DNA from: [Actinomadura] parvosata subsp. kistnae
Lineage (GTDB): Bacteria; Actinomycetota; Actinomycetes; Streptosporangiales; Streptosporangiaceae
Assembly: GCF_900323885.1 (NCBI RefSeq)
Contig: NZ_OOHJ01000022.1
Coordinates: 1,364,001 to 1,428,000 of the forward strand
Direction: 5' to 3'
Length of the DNA stretch: 64,000 bases
Shown one piece after another: positions 18,131-27,101 of the stretch (position 1 is its first letter; every line of letters begins with the position of its first letter). The position numbers and the translations under genes were made by a program. The notes below the pieces were generated by a model, which was not told where the DNA came from, did no database searches, and saw nothing but the letters and a program-made list of their open reading frames with translations.

Positions 18131-19170
18131 CGAATCTCAAGGTAGCGACGGTCAACGGCGAGTGGATGAACGACTGGTTCACCGCCGACGCCGAGACGGC
18201 GGCCTTCGTGCCGACGTTCTCCAAGGACGGTGAGCACGGGGTCACCGCGCAGGCCGCCGGCCGCCTGGCGGGGCTGATCTCGGCGCTCGACGCCGACATC
18301 GTCGCGCTGGTCGAGGCACCGAGCCGCCCGGCCGAGCTGAAGCTGTTCATCGACGAGTACCTGTCCGAGAACGGCCGCCCGGCCTACGACTTCGTGCTCG
18401 GCGACTCCGGCGGGAGCCAGAAGCTCGCCCTGCTGTTCAAACCCGGCCGGGTCGCGCTGTCCCTGACGCCCTCGTCGGAGGCGGGGCCGTTCATCGACCC
18501 GTGGCTGGCCGACGTGGACGGTGACGGGACGCTCAACGAGTACGCCTTCACCAGGAACCCGCTGTGCTGCGGGGCCGACGTGGACGGCGGCCGGCTGGGA
18601 GTGGTGGTCGCGCACCTGAAGTCCAACTTCATCAACCGGGGGCGCCAGCTGTGGCAGGATCCGGCGCGGCGCCTGGAGTTCGTCCGGGCCGCGCTGCGCA
18701 ACCGGCGGCGGATCGCCAACGAGGCCATGCGCATCCGCCGGGCCATGGAGCGGCGCCTGGCGACCGAGCCGGAGGCGGCGATCATCGTGCTGGGCGACCT
18801 GAACGACGGCCCCGGCCAGGACTACTTCGAGGAGTTCTACCTCGCGCACAACGTCACCGACATCCTGGTCGGCTCGCCGTACCAGCCGGAGCGGCTGTTC
18901 GGCCACGCGCAGGCCGACGTCGAGGAGGAGCGGCGCTTCAGCGCCGTGTTCGACGACTTCGTCACCAAGGAGCCGAACCGGCACGTGCTGCTCGATCACA
19001 TCCTCCTGTCGCCCGCCATGACGCACGGCGGCGCGCCGCTGACGAAGGTGCCGGGGTCGGGGCGCGTCGAGCACGACGCGTGGGCGGCCCAGCTCGACGG
19101 CGACGGCTCCGCCCGGGACCGGCGCGCCACCGACCACCGCCCGGTCAGCGTGCTGCTCACTCCCGCCTGA
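18127..19170 (+). CDS. Endonuclease/exonuclease/phosphatase-fold enzyme
   Basis: A 347-residue metal-dependent hydrolase of the EEP superfamily (DNase I/sphingomyelinase/phosphoesterase fold). The fold's signature residues are in order: TVNGEW with Asn10, VALVEAP with the metal Glu, AHLKSNF, IIVLGDLNDGPG, and the C-terminal DRRATDHRPV with the catalytic Asp-His pair. An insertion (RNRRRIANEAMRIRRAMERR) is strongly basic and could bind nucleic acid. It is translationally coupled to the protease-hydrolase fusion upstream, which suggests that it is the effector of that pair. The substrate could be DNA, RNA or a phospholipid; sequence alone does not decide. Confidence 0.87.
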   Translation: MTNLKVATVNGEWMNDWFTADAETAAFVPTFSKDGEHGVTAQAAGRLAGLISALDADIVALVEAPSRPAELKLFIDEYLSENGRPAYDFVLGDSGGSQKLALLFKPGRVALSLTPSSEAGPFIDPWLADVDGDGTLNEYAFTRNPLCCGADVDGGRLGVVVAHLKSNFINRGRQLWQDPARRLEFVRAALRNRRRIANEAMRIRRAMERRLATEPEAAIIVLGDLNDGPGQDYFEEFYLAHNVTDILVGSPYQPERLFGHAQADVEEERRFSAVFDDFVTKEPNRHVLLDHILLSPAMTHGGAPLTKVPGSGRVEHDAWAAQLDGDGSARDRRATDHRPVSVLLTPA

Positions 19171-20884
19171 CGTCGTCCCGGCCGCGCAGGCGCTCCTCGA
19201 CGGCCTCCACCAGGCCGGCGATCACCCCGTGCGGCGAGGGGCTGTAGTGCGGGACCGCCCATCGCGTGATCCTGGCGTCGATCACCGTGGGGCGGCCCGA
19301 GCCGAGCGCCGAGCGGAAGGCGCTCTCGAACTCCTCGATCGTCTCCACCCGGTGCCCGTCGGCCCCGCAGGCCCGCGCGTAGGCGGCGAAGTCGGGGTTG
19401 CGGAACTCCACCAGGCCGCTCTCCCGGTACGCCGCGAGCTGGTAGAGCTTGATCAGCTTGAACTCCTGGTCGTCGAAGATGATCCAGATGACCGGGATGT
19501 CGTGCTCGACGGCGGTCATCAGCTCGAAGCCGGACAGCGCGTAGCAGCCGTCGCCGCAGCCGACCACGACCGTCCGGTCCGGGTGGGCGACCTTCACCCC
19601 GATCGCGCCGTTGACGTGCCCGGCCATCGGCCCGAACGAGCCGGCCTTGCGGAAGTTCTGGCCCTCCTCGACCTCCACGTAGTAGCCGAGCCACGCCAGG
19701 TGGGCGCCCGCGTCGGCCAGGAGGACGGCGCCCGCCGGCAGGAGCCGGCCGATCGCCTGCGCGAGCTCGCCCGGATGGATCCGGCCGGTCAGGTGGGTGA
19801 TGTGCCTGCTCTCGTAGTCCTTGCCGGTCACGTCGGCGGCCGGTACGTCGCCGACCTTCCGCTCCAGCGCGTCGGCCAGCGCGGCGACCGCCGGGCGCGC
19901 GTCGGACAGCAGCGCGTGGTCGGGCGGGTACGCCTTGCGGAACTCGTTCTCGCAGATGTTGACGTGGATGAGCAGCTTGCCGTCGAACAGGTCCTGGCGG
20001 TAGCCGAAGGTGGCGTGCTGGTTCAGCGAGTTCCCGACGCACAGGACGACGTCGGCCTCCCTGAACGCCTTCCAGGCGCTCGCGTGCCCGCTGTCGGAGA
20101 AGACTCCCAGCGCGAGCGGGTGCGTCTCCGACACGATGCCCTTGCCGTCGAGCGTGGTCAGCAGCGGGATCTGAAACCGTTCGACCAGCCGCTTGATCTG
20201 CGGGCCGGCGCCGCTGCGGACGGCGCCGAACCCGGCGAGCACGACGATCCGCCGGCGCCGCGCGAGAGCGTCCGCGAGCACCGACGCGATCTCCTCGACG
20301 CGGGCCGGGTCGGGCGGGACGGGCGCGACGTCGAGCCGGACGGGCCGCCTGTTCCGGACCTCGACGCCGCGCTCGGTCAGGTCCAGGGGGACGTGGATGT
20401 GCACGGGGCCCGGCCGCCCCTCGAAGGCGCGGTTGACGGCCTCTTCGAGCACGTCGAAGGTGTCCTCGGCGGATTCCAGCAGGAAGGACTTCTTGGTCGT
20501 GGCGGCGAACATGGCCCGGGAGTCGGGTGTCCCGCCGAGGCCCGAGGTCTCGTTCAGCGAGCCCCAGCCCTGCCACTTCCTGGGCGCGTAGCCCGAGACC
20601 GCCAGGACCGGGTAGGAGTCGGACATCGCCATGGCCAGCCCCGAGAACAGGTTGAACGCGCCGGGCCCGGCCGTGGCGAAGCAGAAGCCCAGCTTCCCGC
20701 TGAACATCGCGTATCCGCACGCCATGAACGACGCCGCCTGCTCGTGGCGGGTGATGATCGGCCGGATCCGCCGCGAGTGCTTCAGCGCCAGCATCAGGCC
20801 CGCGGCGTTCTCCCCTGCTCCCCCGAAGGCGGCCTCGACGCCGACGTCCTCCAGCCCGGCGACGATGGCCTCGTAGACCTTCAC
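19157..20884 (-). CDS. Thiamine-diphosphate-dependent enzyme (acetolactate-synthase-like)
   Basis: A 575-residue ThDP enzyme with the three usual domains. The catalytic Glu lies in ITRHEQAASFMA, the N-terminal PYR domain has FATAGPGAFNLFSG, the middle domain runs around VVLAGFGAVRSGAG, and the ThDP/Mg site is GCGDGCYALSG...IIFDDQEF, where DD replaces the more common NN. It could be an acetolactate-synthase relative or a 2-hydroxyacyl lyase. The latter would be attractive because the operon's first gene encodes an alpha-dioxygenase domain and 2-hydroxyacyl lyases act in alpha-oxidation, but this is inference. Its start overlaps the end of the nitroreductase-like gene by ATGA. Its end overlaps the convergent EEP gene by 14 bases. 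Confidence 0.85.
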   Translation of the reverse strand: MKVYEAIVAGLEDVGVEAAFGGAGENAAGLMLALKHSRRIRPIITRHEQAASFMACGYAMFSGKLGFCFATAGPGAFNLFSGLAMAMSDSYPVLAVSGYAPRKWQGWGSLNETSGLGGTPDSRAMFAATTKKSFLLESAEDTFDVLEEAVNRAFEGRPGPVHIHVPLDLTERGVEVRNRRPVRLDVAPVPPDPARVEEIASVLADALARRRRIVVLAGFGAVRSGAGPQIKRLVERFQIPLLTTLDGKGIVSETHPLALGVFSDSGHASAWKAFREADVVLCVGNSLNQHATFGYRQDLFDGKLLIHVNICENEFRKAYPPDHALLSDARPAVAALADALERKVGDVPAADVTGKDYESRHITHLTGRIHPGELAQAIGRLLPAGAVLLADAGAHLAWLGYYVEVEEGQNFRKAGSFGPMAGHVNGAIGVKVAHPDRTVVVGCGDGCYALSGFELMTAVEHDIPVIWIIFDDQEFKLIKLYQLAAYRESGLVEFRNPDFAAYARACGADGHRVETIEEFESAFRSALGSGRPTVIDARITRWAVPHYSPSPHGVIAGLVEAVEERLRGRDDVRRE

Positions 20885-22269
20885 TGACGTGCTCCGTCCC
20901 CGTGCCAGCGTGCGTCATGCCGCCGATGGGCGTCGGTCGTCCCGTCGGCGAAGAAACGCTCGTAGTACTCGGTCTCGACGTGATGGGTCTGCAGCCAGAT
21001 GCCGGGCACGTGGATGGCGTCGGCGTGGGCGGGGAAGCGGCCGTGCGTCTCGTGGATGTAGACGCAGACGTCCCGCGCGCAGTCGATCACCTCCTGCTCG
21101 TACGCGCTCGCCTCGGCCAGGTAACGCCGCCCGTAGTCGCCCTTGTAGATGCGGGCGAACGTCGCCTCGTCGGTGTAGATGCCGCCGGGGCCGAACTTGG
21201 CCCGTACGACGTGGTCCACGGCCGCCTCCATCGACGGGAAGTTGGGCGGGCAGGCGGCCCTGATGAGCTGCTCCCCGTTCACCCGCAGGCCCACGGGGTG
21301 GGAGCGCAGCGTGGCGTACCTGGGCAGCGGCACGTGCCAGCGCAGGACGTCGGCGAGGCGGAAGCGCGGCGTGACGAAGTCGAAGCCGAGCATCCGGCCG
21401 TAGGCGCGGGAGAACTTCGGGTCGCCCAGCATGATCTGCGGATGGATGGTGCCGTGGATCCAGGCGCCGAGCCCCATCGCGTCGGCGGTCAGCATCAGGT
21501 TCTGCATGAGCAGGTCCGCCTCGATCTGGACGCGCATCGTGCCCATGGCGCCGAGCGGCACCTTGACGTCCGGGTTGAGGAACCCGTTCTTGACCCATTT
21601 GGCGACGCCCGCCGGCCGGTAGAGGTTGCGGTCGTCGACGAACGTCGGCCTGGCCCCCTCCGGCTGGGTGAGCAGGAACATCAGGCAGTTGATGTACTGG
21701 TGGGAGAGGTCCACCACGGGCAGGAAGATCGTGCTGCCGGGGAGGTTCGACAGGAACCGGTTCGCGTCGAGGTAGGCGGGGAAGTCCCGCCGCCCCTCGG
21801 CCACGTCGAGCCGGTGGCTGAGCACCCGCACCTTGGCCTGGCGGGCCCGCTCGATCAGCGCTTCGGCGGTGAAGGGCAGGGCGGCGGCGGGCGGGAGCTT
21901 CCTCAGGTAGTACGTGCCGGTGTCGTTGATCATGAAGAAGTGGGTGCCCTGGGCGTTGTCGGGGCTGCCCGCCGTCCGGCCGGCCATCGTGAGGTTGGGC
22001 TTGGCCATGATCGGGTCGCCGTCCCGCGGATCCTCGAACGGCCGGTCCGGCATGGTCAGGCCGGAGCAGCCGGTGAGCGCGATGAGCAGCGCCTCCTCCA
22101 GCTCCGTCAGCGGCATCGGCGGATGCGGCGACCGGTAGCTCATCGAGCCGGCCGGCACGGACGCGCCGCGGCTGACGCGGTGCGTCCGGCGTTTCCAGAT
22201 GGTCTCCAGCAGCGGCCGGGCCAGGAGCGCTTCCAGCCCTTCCTGCCTGGTGGCCGGCTTGACGTCCAT
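20881..22269 (-). CDS. Nitroreductase-like protein
   Basis: A 462-residue protein. The most recognisable part is IEADLLMQNLMLTADAMGLGAWIHG, which matches the helix and loop of flavin nitroreductases that close over FMN. A region near the N-terminus (SMSYRSPHPPMPLTELEEALLIAL) fits the typical first helix. The C-terminal 120 residues are rich in aromatic and His residues (HVPGIWLQTHHVETEYYERFF). It may be a flavin oxidoreductase acting on the product of the upstream dioxygenase. The start is 13 bases behind the fusion gene and its stop overlaps the ThDP gene start, so all three form one operon. Confidence 0.68.
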   Translation of the reverse strand: MDVKPATRQEGLEALLARPLLETIWKRRTHRVSRGASVPAGSMSYRSPHPPMPLTELEEALLIALTGCSGLTMPDRPFEDPRDGDPIMAKPNLTMAGRTAGSPDNAQGTHFFMINDTGTYYLRKLPPAAALPFTAEALIERARQAKVRVLSHRLDVAEGRRDFPAYLDANRFLSNLPGSTIFLPVVDLSHQYINCLMFLLTQPEGARPTFVDDRNLYRPAGVAKWVKNGFLNPDVKVPLGAMGTMRVQIEADLLMQNLMLTADAMGLGAWIHGTIHPQIMLGDPKFSRAYGRMLGFDFVTPRFRLADVLRWHVPLPRYATLRSHPVGLRVNGEQLIRAACPPNFPSMEAAVDHVVRAKFGPGGIYTDEATFARIYKGDYGRRYLAEASAYEQEVIDCARDVCVYIHETHGRFPAHADAIHVPGIWLQTHHVETEYYERFFADGTTDAHRRHDARWHGDGARQ

Positions 22270-22282
22270 GATCGGCTCGCTT

Positions 22283-25198
22283 TCAGTCGGGCGTGGTGCC
22301 GGTGTTCGCCTCCGGCCTGGCCGGGCGCCACGGCGCGAAGGCGCTGGTGGTCCTGGGCAGCACCGCCGCCAGCCCGGGGCAGTGCCGCAGGATGACGCTC
22401 GTCATGCCGTTGCGGGCGACCCAGTCCATCCCCAGCGGGGTGTAGATCTCGGGACGGAAGTCGACGGTGAGGAAGCGGTCGCTCTGCAACCGGCGGCTGG
22501 CCATGAGGATGAAGATGCGGAACGCCGTGTCGCTGAAGCCGAAGCGCTCGGGCGGGTTCTCCGCGAAGAGCCCGACCATCGTGTCGATGTCGTCGACCGA
22601 GCGGTAGACGTCCCGCAGCCGCGCCAGGCAGTCGGGGTTGGTGGTGAGGTCCTCGAAGCGGCGCAGGCGGGGCCGGTGCAGGCCGGCGCGGAAGTCGTTG
22701 TAGCGCGGCACGGCGCGGCGGCGCGTGCGCACCAGGTCGACCACGGACAGGTCGATGATCTCGCCCTCCCGCTCGAACGCCTGCAGCGCGCGCGGGAAGT
22801 TGCGCAGCGTGATCGCTCCGGGATGGGCGATGCCGAGCGAGTACAGCGCGTTGGCCAGGCCGGTGCGGCGCATGACCGGCTCGGTGGCGGCGCCCTGGAG
22901 GTCGTGGAAGCCGAGGCTCTCCAGCCGCCGCCCGGTCCGGTGGTCGGCCAGCTCGTAGTCGTCCGGGATCAGCGGGTGCATGCGGTAGACGGTGACGAAG
23001 TCCTCGGTGAGCGAGTAGGGCGTGCCGTGGTGGTCGGGCAACGTCCCCGGGATGCCGGTGAGCGCGTGCGCGTCGGCCAGCCACAGCCCGAGATGGGTCA
23101 GCCAGCTCTTCGGCGGCCCCTGCCAGTTGGCCTTCAGGCCGATGTCGATCAGCTCGGTGGCGAGGATGGCGGGGGTCCACTCCACGGTGTGGATCTTCGC
23201 GATGAGGGCGGAGACCACGAGCCTGGCCGTGTGGTACACGGACTCCTCGTCCATGCCGGGATACTCCTCGCGCAGGGCGCGGCACACGGCGTTGTGCTCG
23301 CGGGCGAAGAGCGTGTGCATGACGCTGAGCCCGAGCCACCAGTTGTTGCGGAACCCGGTGATCGGGATGCCGTCGGGCCCCGGCACCAGGTGCCCGTTCT
23401 CCAGGCGCAGCGACGCGTCGCCGTCCGGCTCGCGCAGGGACTTCGCGACGCTCTCGTCCCCGCCGTAGACCTCCGAGCCGTCCCACCAGTGGGAGGCCGC
23501 GTTGGCCGACAGGATGGGCGGCCCCGTCCCGCCGGCCGGGCGCAGGTCCTCGTTGTCGGCGAAGCGCATCACGCGCTCCGGCGCGCCTCCCGGGGTGTTG
23601 GTCCACGTCATGCCGTACGGGAGCGGCACCTCGACGCTGCCGGCCCCGGCCGGGCAGCGCTTGTGGTCCACCCAGTCGTGCACCTGGAACTGGATCCAGG
23701 CGGCGGCGATCACGTTGAGCGACCGCGCCGGGATGAAGCTGTCGCGGTGGAGCAGCTCCCTGCTGACGACGACCGGGTTCGGCTCGTCGAACAGGTCCGG
23801 CCGGTGGACGGGCCGCAGGTTGCGGCCGAAGGTCGCGCCGAGCGCGCCCATGGCGGGGTCGGACAGGTCGTTGTAGGTGCCGTCGTAGGTGCGCCTGACG
23901 AGCAGGCTCTCGTCGAGGGCCGGGGGCACGGGATGGGGCCGGGGCGGCGCCTGCCGCACCTCGGTGTCGAACAGGTTCTCGCGGCGCAGCACCTGCCGGA
24001 TGGTCGCGACGTTGAGCAGGCCGATCCAGGTCGGCAGCCGGTGCCAGGGGACGAACCGGTTGAGGGCGCCGAACGCGCCGCGCAGCAGGGCGCCCGCGAC
24101 GACGTTGCGTCTCGGCGTCGGCGTGACGAAGCGGCGCCCCCGGCGATGGGCGCTGCTCGCCTTGTAGGCGGCCTTGCGGGCGCGGTTCAGGTTGCCGAGG
24201 GGCCGGAAGGCGTCGGTGGTGTTCCACGGGTCGAAGGCGAGCTGGTCGATGCGGGCCGCGGCGGCGCGGGCGGCCGCGGTGCCGAGGTCCTGGCGCGGGA
24301 TCGTCAGCGTGGCCACGGGGACGACGGGCACGTCGGCGTCGGGCCAGTCGGCGGCGCCGTTCTCGATGGGCGTGAGCCGGGCGTCCTCGTAACGCTGCAC
24401 GCACAGCTCGAAGACGATGTCCTGCCTGGCCAGCCGGGCCGCCAGCTCGTGCGAGAGGTGGTCGGCGTCCCAGGGCGGCGGAGCGGGCACCGCCGGCGAC
24501 ACCGCGGCCGGCCTGAGACGGTAGCGGACCGGGCCGGCCTCGCCCCAGAGGATGGCGCTGCGGCTCCAGTACGTCTCCAGGGCGAGGCTGCGTACCTCGC
24601 GGCGGGCTCCGGCAAGCACGTTGCGCCGCATGCGGGCGGCGGTGGCCCAGCCCAGGGCCCACGGCAGCCTGACGTACAGCGCCAGGGCCCGGCGCACGGT
24701 GGTGTCCGCGCCGGCCATGACCCGCGCGAACACCACGAACTCGCGGGCGTTCGCGGCGTGGGAGACCGGATGGTTGGTCATGAGGAGGTCGTGCGCCTCC
24801 CCGTCCCCGGCCTGGATCCGCAGGGCCGCGCCCCTCAGGTCCGGGGCGGGGTCGGGCCGGCGGGCACCGCTCGCGTTCGACAGCCGGATGATGACCGGGT
24901 ATTCGGCGCCGGGCTGCGCGAACCCGGTGCGCAGCTCCTGAGGCAGGGAGTCATGGAATCTCAGCGTGGCGTTCTCGACCCCCAGGATCGCCTTCGCGTG
25001 GAAGGTCCGGTCGATCCCGGACGCGCCGCCGCGCTCCTTGATCTTCAACTGGACGCGCATGAGGTCGTCGGCGAGCCGCTGGAGGATCACCCGCTCCGCC
25101 TCGGGCGAACCCCCGACGTAGCGCTCGTACCGCTCGGACGTGGGGCGTTCGCGCGCCGCCGGCCGCTCGCGGACGACACGCTCCTGCTGCTTGGCCAT
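22283..25198 (-). CDS. Catalase-like domain fused to an alpha-dioxygenase/COX-like haem domain
   Basis: A 971-residue double haem protein. Residues 60-355 resemble the catalase-related family that includes allene oxide synthase: RTFHAK with distal His67, LSNASG, DLRGAALRI, and FRPLGNLNRARKAAY with Tyr345 as the likely haem ligand. Residues 430-950 resemble plant pathogen-inducible alpha-dioxygenases and cyclooxygenases: distal His507 in FQVHDWVDH, AREHNAVC, SALIAKIHTVEWTPAIL, and FVTVYRMHPLIPD with catalytic Tyr738 and proximal His741. All key residues are there. The order echoes coral allene oxide synthase-lipoxygenase fusions, so one domain may make a fatty acid hydroperoxide and the other convert it. 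I chose ATG 25198 (GGGGGAAG ahead). Confidence 0.87.
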   Translation of the reverse strand: MAKQQERVVRERPAARERPTSERYERYVGGSPEAERVILQRLADDLMRVQLKIKERGGASGIDRTFHAKAILGVENATLRFHDSLPQELRTGFAQPGAEYPVIIRLSNASGARRPDPAPDLRGAALRIQAGDGEAHDLLMTNHPVSHAANAREFVVFARVMAGADTTVRRALALYVRLPWALGWATAARMRRNVLAGARREVRSLALETYWSRSAILWGEAGPVRYRLRPAAVSPAVPAPPPWDADHLSHELAARLARQDIVFELCVQRYEDARLTPIENGAADWPDADVPVVPVATLTIPRQDLGTAAARAAAARIDQLAFDPWNTTDAFRPLGNLNRARKAAYKASSAHRRGRRFVTPTPRRNVVAGALLRGAFGALNRFVPWHRLPTWIGLLNVATIRQVLRRENLFDTEVRQAPPRPHPVPPALDESLLVRRTYDGTYNDLSDPAMGALGATFGRNLRPVHRPDLFDEPNPVVVSRELLHRDSFIPARSLNVIAAAWIQFQVHDWVDHKRCPAGAGSVEVPLPYGMTWTNTPGGAPERVMRFADNEDLRPAGGTGPPILSANAASHWWDGSEVYGGDESVAKSLREPDGDASLRLENGHLVPGPDGIPITGFRNNWWLGLSVMHTLFAREHNAVCRALREEYPGMDEESVYHTARLVVSALIAKIHTVEWTPAILATELIDIGLKANWQGPPKSWLTHLGLWLADAHALTGIPGTLPDHHGTPYSLTEDFVTVYRMHPLIPDDYELADHRTGRRLESLGFHDLQGAATEPVMRRTGLANALYSLGIAHPGAITLRNFPRALQAFEREGEIIDLSVVDLVRTRRRAVPRYNDFRAGLHRPRLRRFEDLTTNPDCLARLRDVYRSVDDIDTMVGLFAENPPERFGFSDTAFRIFILMASRRLQSDRFLTVDFRPEIYTPLGMDWVARNGMTSVILRHCPGLAAVLPRTTSAFAPWRPARPEANTGTTPD

Positions 25199-25376
25199 GT
25201 GACTTCCCCCGAGAGTGCGGCCACCGCGCTGGGCGGGATCTCCGTGCGCTATTCCCCCGCTCGTCGGGGCGACGCGCCCCTTCCCCCAGCGCTGCCCATT
25301 CTTGGGGAAATGGCTATCTTCCCTGATCATTCGCGGCATCGCGGCCCGGCGGCCTTCTCCACGCCACGCGGGCGGC

Positions 25377-25400
25377 GGGCCCGGCCGGAAGGCCGGGCCC
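25377..25400 (-). terminator. Strong hairpin after the acetyltransferase gene
   Basis: GGGCCCGGCC/GGCCGGGCCC forms a perfect 10-base stem with a GGAA loop, nine bases past the stop of the leftward acetyltransferase gene. No U tract follows, as is common in GC-rich actinomycetes. Confidence 0.6.
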
Positions 25401-25408
25401 CCACCAGG

Positions 25409-26011
25409 TCACGCGCTGATCAGCTCGGCGACCGTGAGGTCGCGGAAGACCGTGATCGGCACGTCCTCCGACGGACGCTGGAAGAGCGCCCCCGACGACC
25501 GGTGCGGCAGGTCCACCGTGCGTACGTGGCGGAAGCCGCGGTCACGGTAGTAGCCCTGCAGCCGCGGGTTGGCCTTGGCGCAGTCGAGGCGCAGCCAGGG
25601 CAGGCCCGCCGAGTAGGCCGACGCGCAGGCCCAGTCGAGCAGCGCGTCCCCGAGGCCGGAGCCCGACCAGGGGCGGGCGACGGCCAGCTTGTGGATGTAG
25701 AGCGCCGCCCCCGGGTCGTCGGCGGGGGTCCAGAACTCGGGGTCCGCGTGGTCGTCCAGGGCGATGGTGGCCACCGGCGGGGCCGCCTCGTCCGGGTCGA
25801 GGTACCTGAGCTCGTCGTCCAGCAGGAACAGCACCCGCTCCTCGATGAGCGGCTCGATCCGCTCGGGGCCGAAGCCGCCGCGGGGCCATTGCCGCACTCC
25901 CTGCGCGTGCAGCCACTCGGCGGTGTCGGCGAGCAGCGTGAGGACGCCGGGAAGGTCCGCGGGTTCCGCTCTGCGGAGGGAGAGCGGGTGAAGCAGGGTG
26001 TTTGTGTGCAT
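25409..26011 (-). CDS. GNAT-family N-acetyltransferase
   Basis: A 200-residue acetyl-CoA-dependent transferase. The acceptor half begins LRRAEPADLPGVLTLL; the core has ALYIHKLAVARPWSGSGLGDALLDWA, where the RPWSGSGLG loop is the acetyl-CoA pyrophosphate site, and the family's RLDCAKANPRLQGYYRDRGF strand-helix. The substrate is unknown. ATG 26011 has GAAGGG about nine bases ahead. The AT-rich region just upstream (26093-26125) is a likely promoter. A hairpin between this gene and the GntR gene separates the two. Confidence 0.88.
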   Translation of the reverse strand: MHTNTLLHPLSLRRAEPADLPGVLTLLADTAEWLHAQGVRQWPRGGFGPERIEPLIEERVLFLLDDELRYLDPDEAAPPVATIALDDHADPEFWTPADDPGAALYIHKLAVARPWSGSGLGDALLDWACASAYSAGLPWLRLDCAKANPRLQGYYRDRGFRHVRTVDLPHRSSGALFQRPSEDVPITVFRDLTVAELISA

Positions 26012-26123
26012 AGTAGTACCCTTCGTTGCGTTGGGTGTTCGCGCCTGCGCGCAGCGTGATGACGCAATGTCGCGTAGGGGCGAAATGGGGCCTCAACCCG
26101 ATATATATGGATAAATGGCGATT

Positions 26124-26148
26124 TAGGGGAGTATGCACGACTCCCCTA
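26124..26148 (-). terminator. Perfect 9-bp hairpin between gntR and the acetyltransferase gene
   Basis: TAGGGGAGT and ACTCCCCTA pair around a 7-base loop. On the minus strand it follows the GntR gene and precedes an A/T-rich run, so it is either that gene's terminator or part of the leader of the acetyltransferase gene. Confidence 0.5.
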
Positions 26149-26214
26149 GGCCAGCGAGGCGGCTATTTCTCGCTGCGCCCGGCCGGCGGGATCACCCCTT
26201 CACCCACGAGCTCG

Positions 26215-26964
26215 TCAGCGGCGATCGAGCTCGTATCTGATCAGATGTTTGTCGGCTGGCAAAACCGACACGGCGACACGCACAGGCATGTCTGCCCCGT
26301 CGTACCCCACTCGCACGTACACCATGACTGGCGTACCGAGCTCGAGTTGGAGGCGTTCGGCCTCCTCCTGGTTGGGCATGCGCGCCCAGATGTCGTCCAC
26401 GACGCGGACCTGCGCATGGCCCAGCTCTTCCAGCACCCGGTTCGCCCCTCGCGCGATGTCTCCGGGCCTGGCGATCTCGGAGTCGGCAACCAGATCGCGG
26501 GGGAAGTAGGAATCGTTGGTGTTGTACGGCTGTCCGTCCACGAAACGCAGACGGCGTCTCACCACCGCCAATTCCCCGTCGGCCAGCTCCAGCCTGCTGG
26601 CGATCTCCTCGACGGGAGACACCGTCAGCACCTCGATGTACTGGCTGGGGGCCCGGCCTTCCTGCCCGACGGCGTAGGCGAACGCCTCGCGCAGTTCCCC
26701 GCTGGGTTGCGGCTCCAGCTCCCGCTGCGGGTAGATCAGCAGCGGTCTGCGGTCTCTGACCACGGTGCCGCGCCGCGGCGTGCGCGTGACCAGACCCTCA
26801 TTGACGAGTTCGCCGAGGGCCAGCCGCACCGTGTTCCTGCTCACCCCATGGTCTTCCATGAGCTGCGCCTCGGTCGGCAGCTGCGCCCCGGGGCCGAGGA
26901 CACCCGAGTAGATGGCTCGTCGCAACTCCGAAGCCACCTGCTGATACAGCACCGACCTTGCCAC
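26215..26964 (-). CDS. GntR/HutC-family transcription regulator
   Basis: A 249-residue repressor-type protein. The N-terminal winged helix-turn-helix is LYQQVASELRRAIYSGVLGPG...GVSRNTVRLALGELVNEGLV with the wing RTPRRGTVV; the rest is a UTRA-type effector domain (VRRRLRFVDGQPYNTNDSYFP). The GTG at 26964 is preferred because AAGGGG lies five bases before it; a second GTG at 26970 sits too near that site. A TTGTT-N2-AACAA element (26976-26987) lies right upstream and may be its own operator. The effector is unknown. It is divergent from the small gene at 27102. Confidence 0.87.
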   Translation of the reverse strand: MARSVLYQQVASELRRAIYSGVLGPGAQLPTEAQLMEDHGVSRNTVRLALGELVNEGLVTRTPRRGTVVRDRRPLLIYPQRELEPQPSGELREAFAYAVGQEGRAPSQYIEVLTVSPVEEIASRLELADGELAVVRRRLRFVDGQPYNTNDSYFPRDLVADSEIARPGDIARGANRVLEELGHAQVRVVDDIWARMPNQEEAERLQLELGTPVMVYVRVGYDGADMPVRVAVSVLPADKHLIRYELDRR

Positions 26965-26975
26965 TTTCACCCCTT

Positions 26976-26987
26976 TTGTTCCAACAA
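26976..26987. promoter_or_regulatory. Candidate GntR operator
   Basis: TTGTTCCAACAA has perfect 5-base inverted arms and lies 12 bases upstream of the regulator start, so binding there would block its own promoter. Assignment is inference. Confidence 0.4.
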
Positions 26988-27101
26988 TTTAGACGATCTG
27001 GTTCTAGCAGGCCACAACCCCTTGACCGAACCGCCTCCACCGGCCCATCATCCATTCGTTGGTACAAATCCATCTAAAGGCCGGTGAGGGGGTGAAGGCC
27101 A

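Noticed and set aside
22199..26059. A 1286-codon open frame on the plus strand
   Set aside because: It is antisense to the dioxygenase fusion, has no recognisable domain, and is a product of high GC at third positions.
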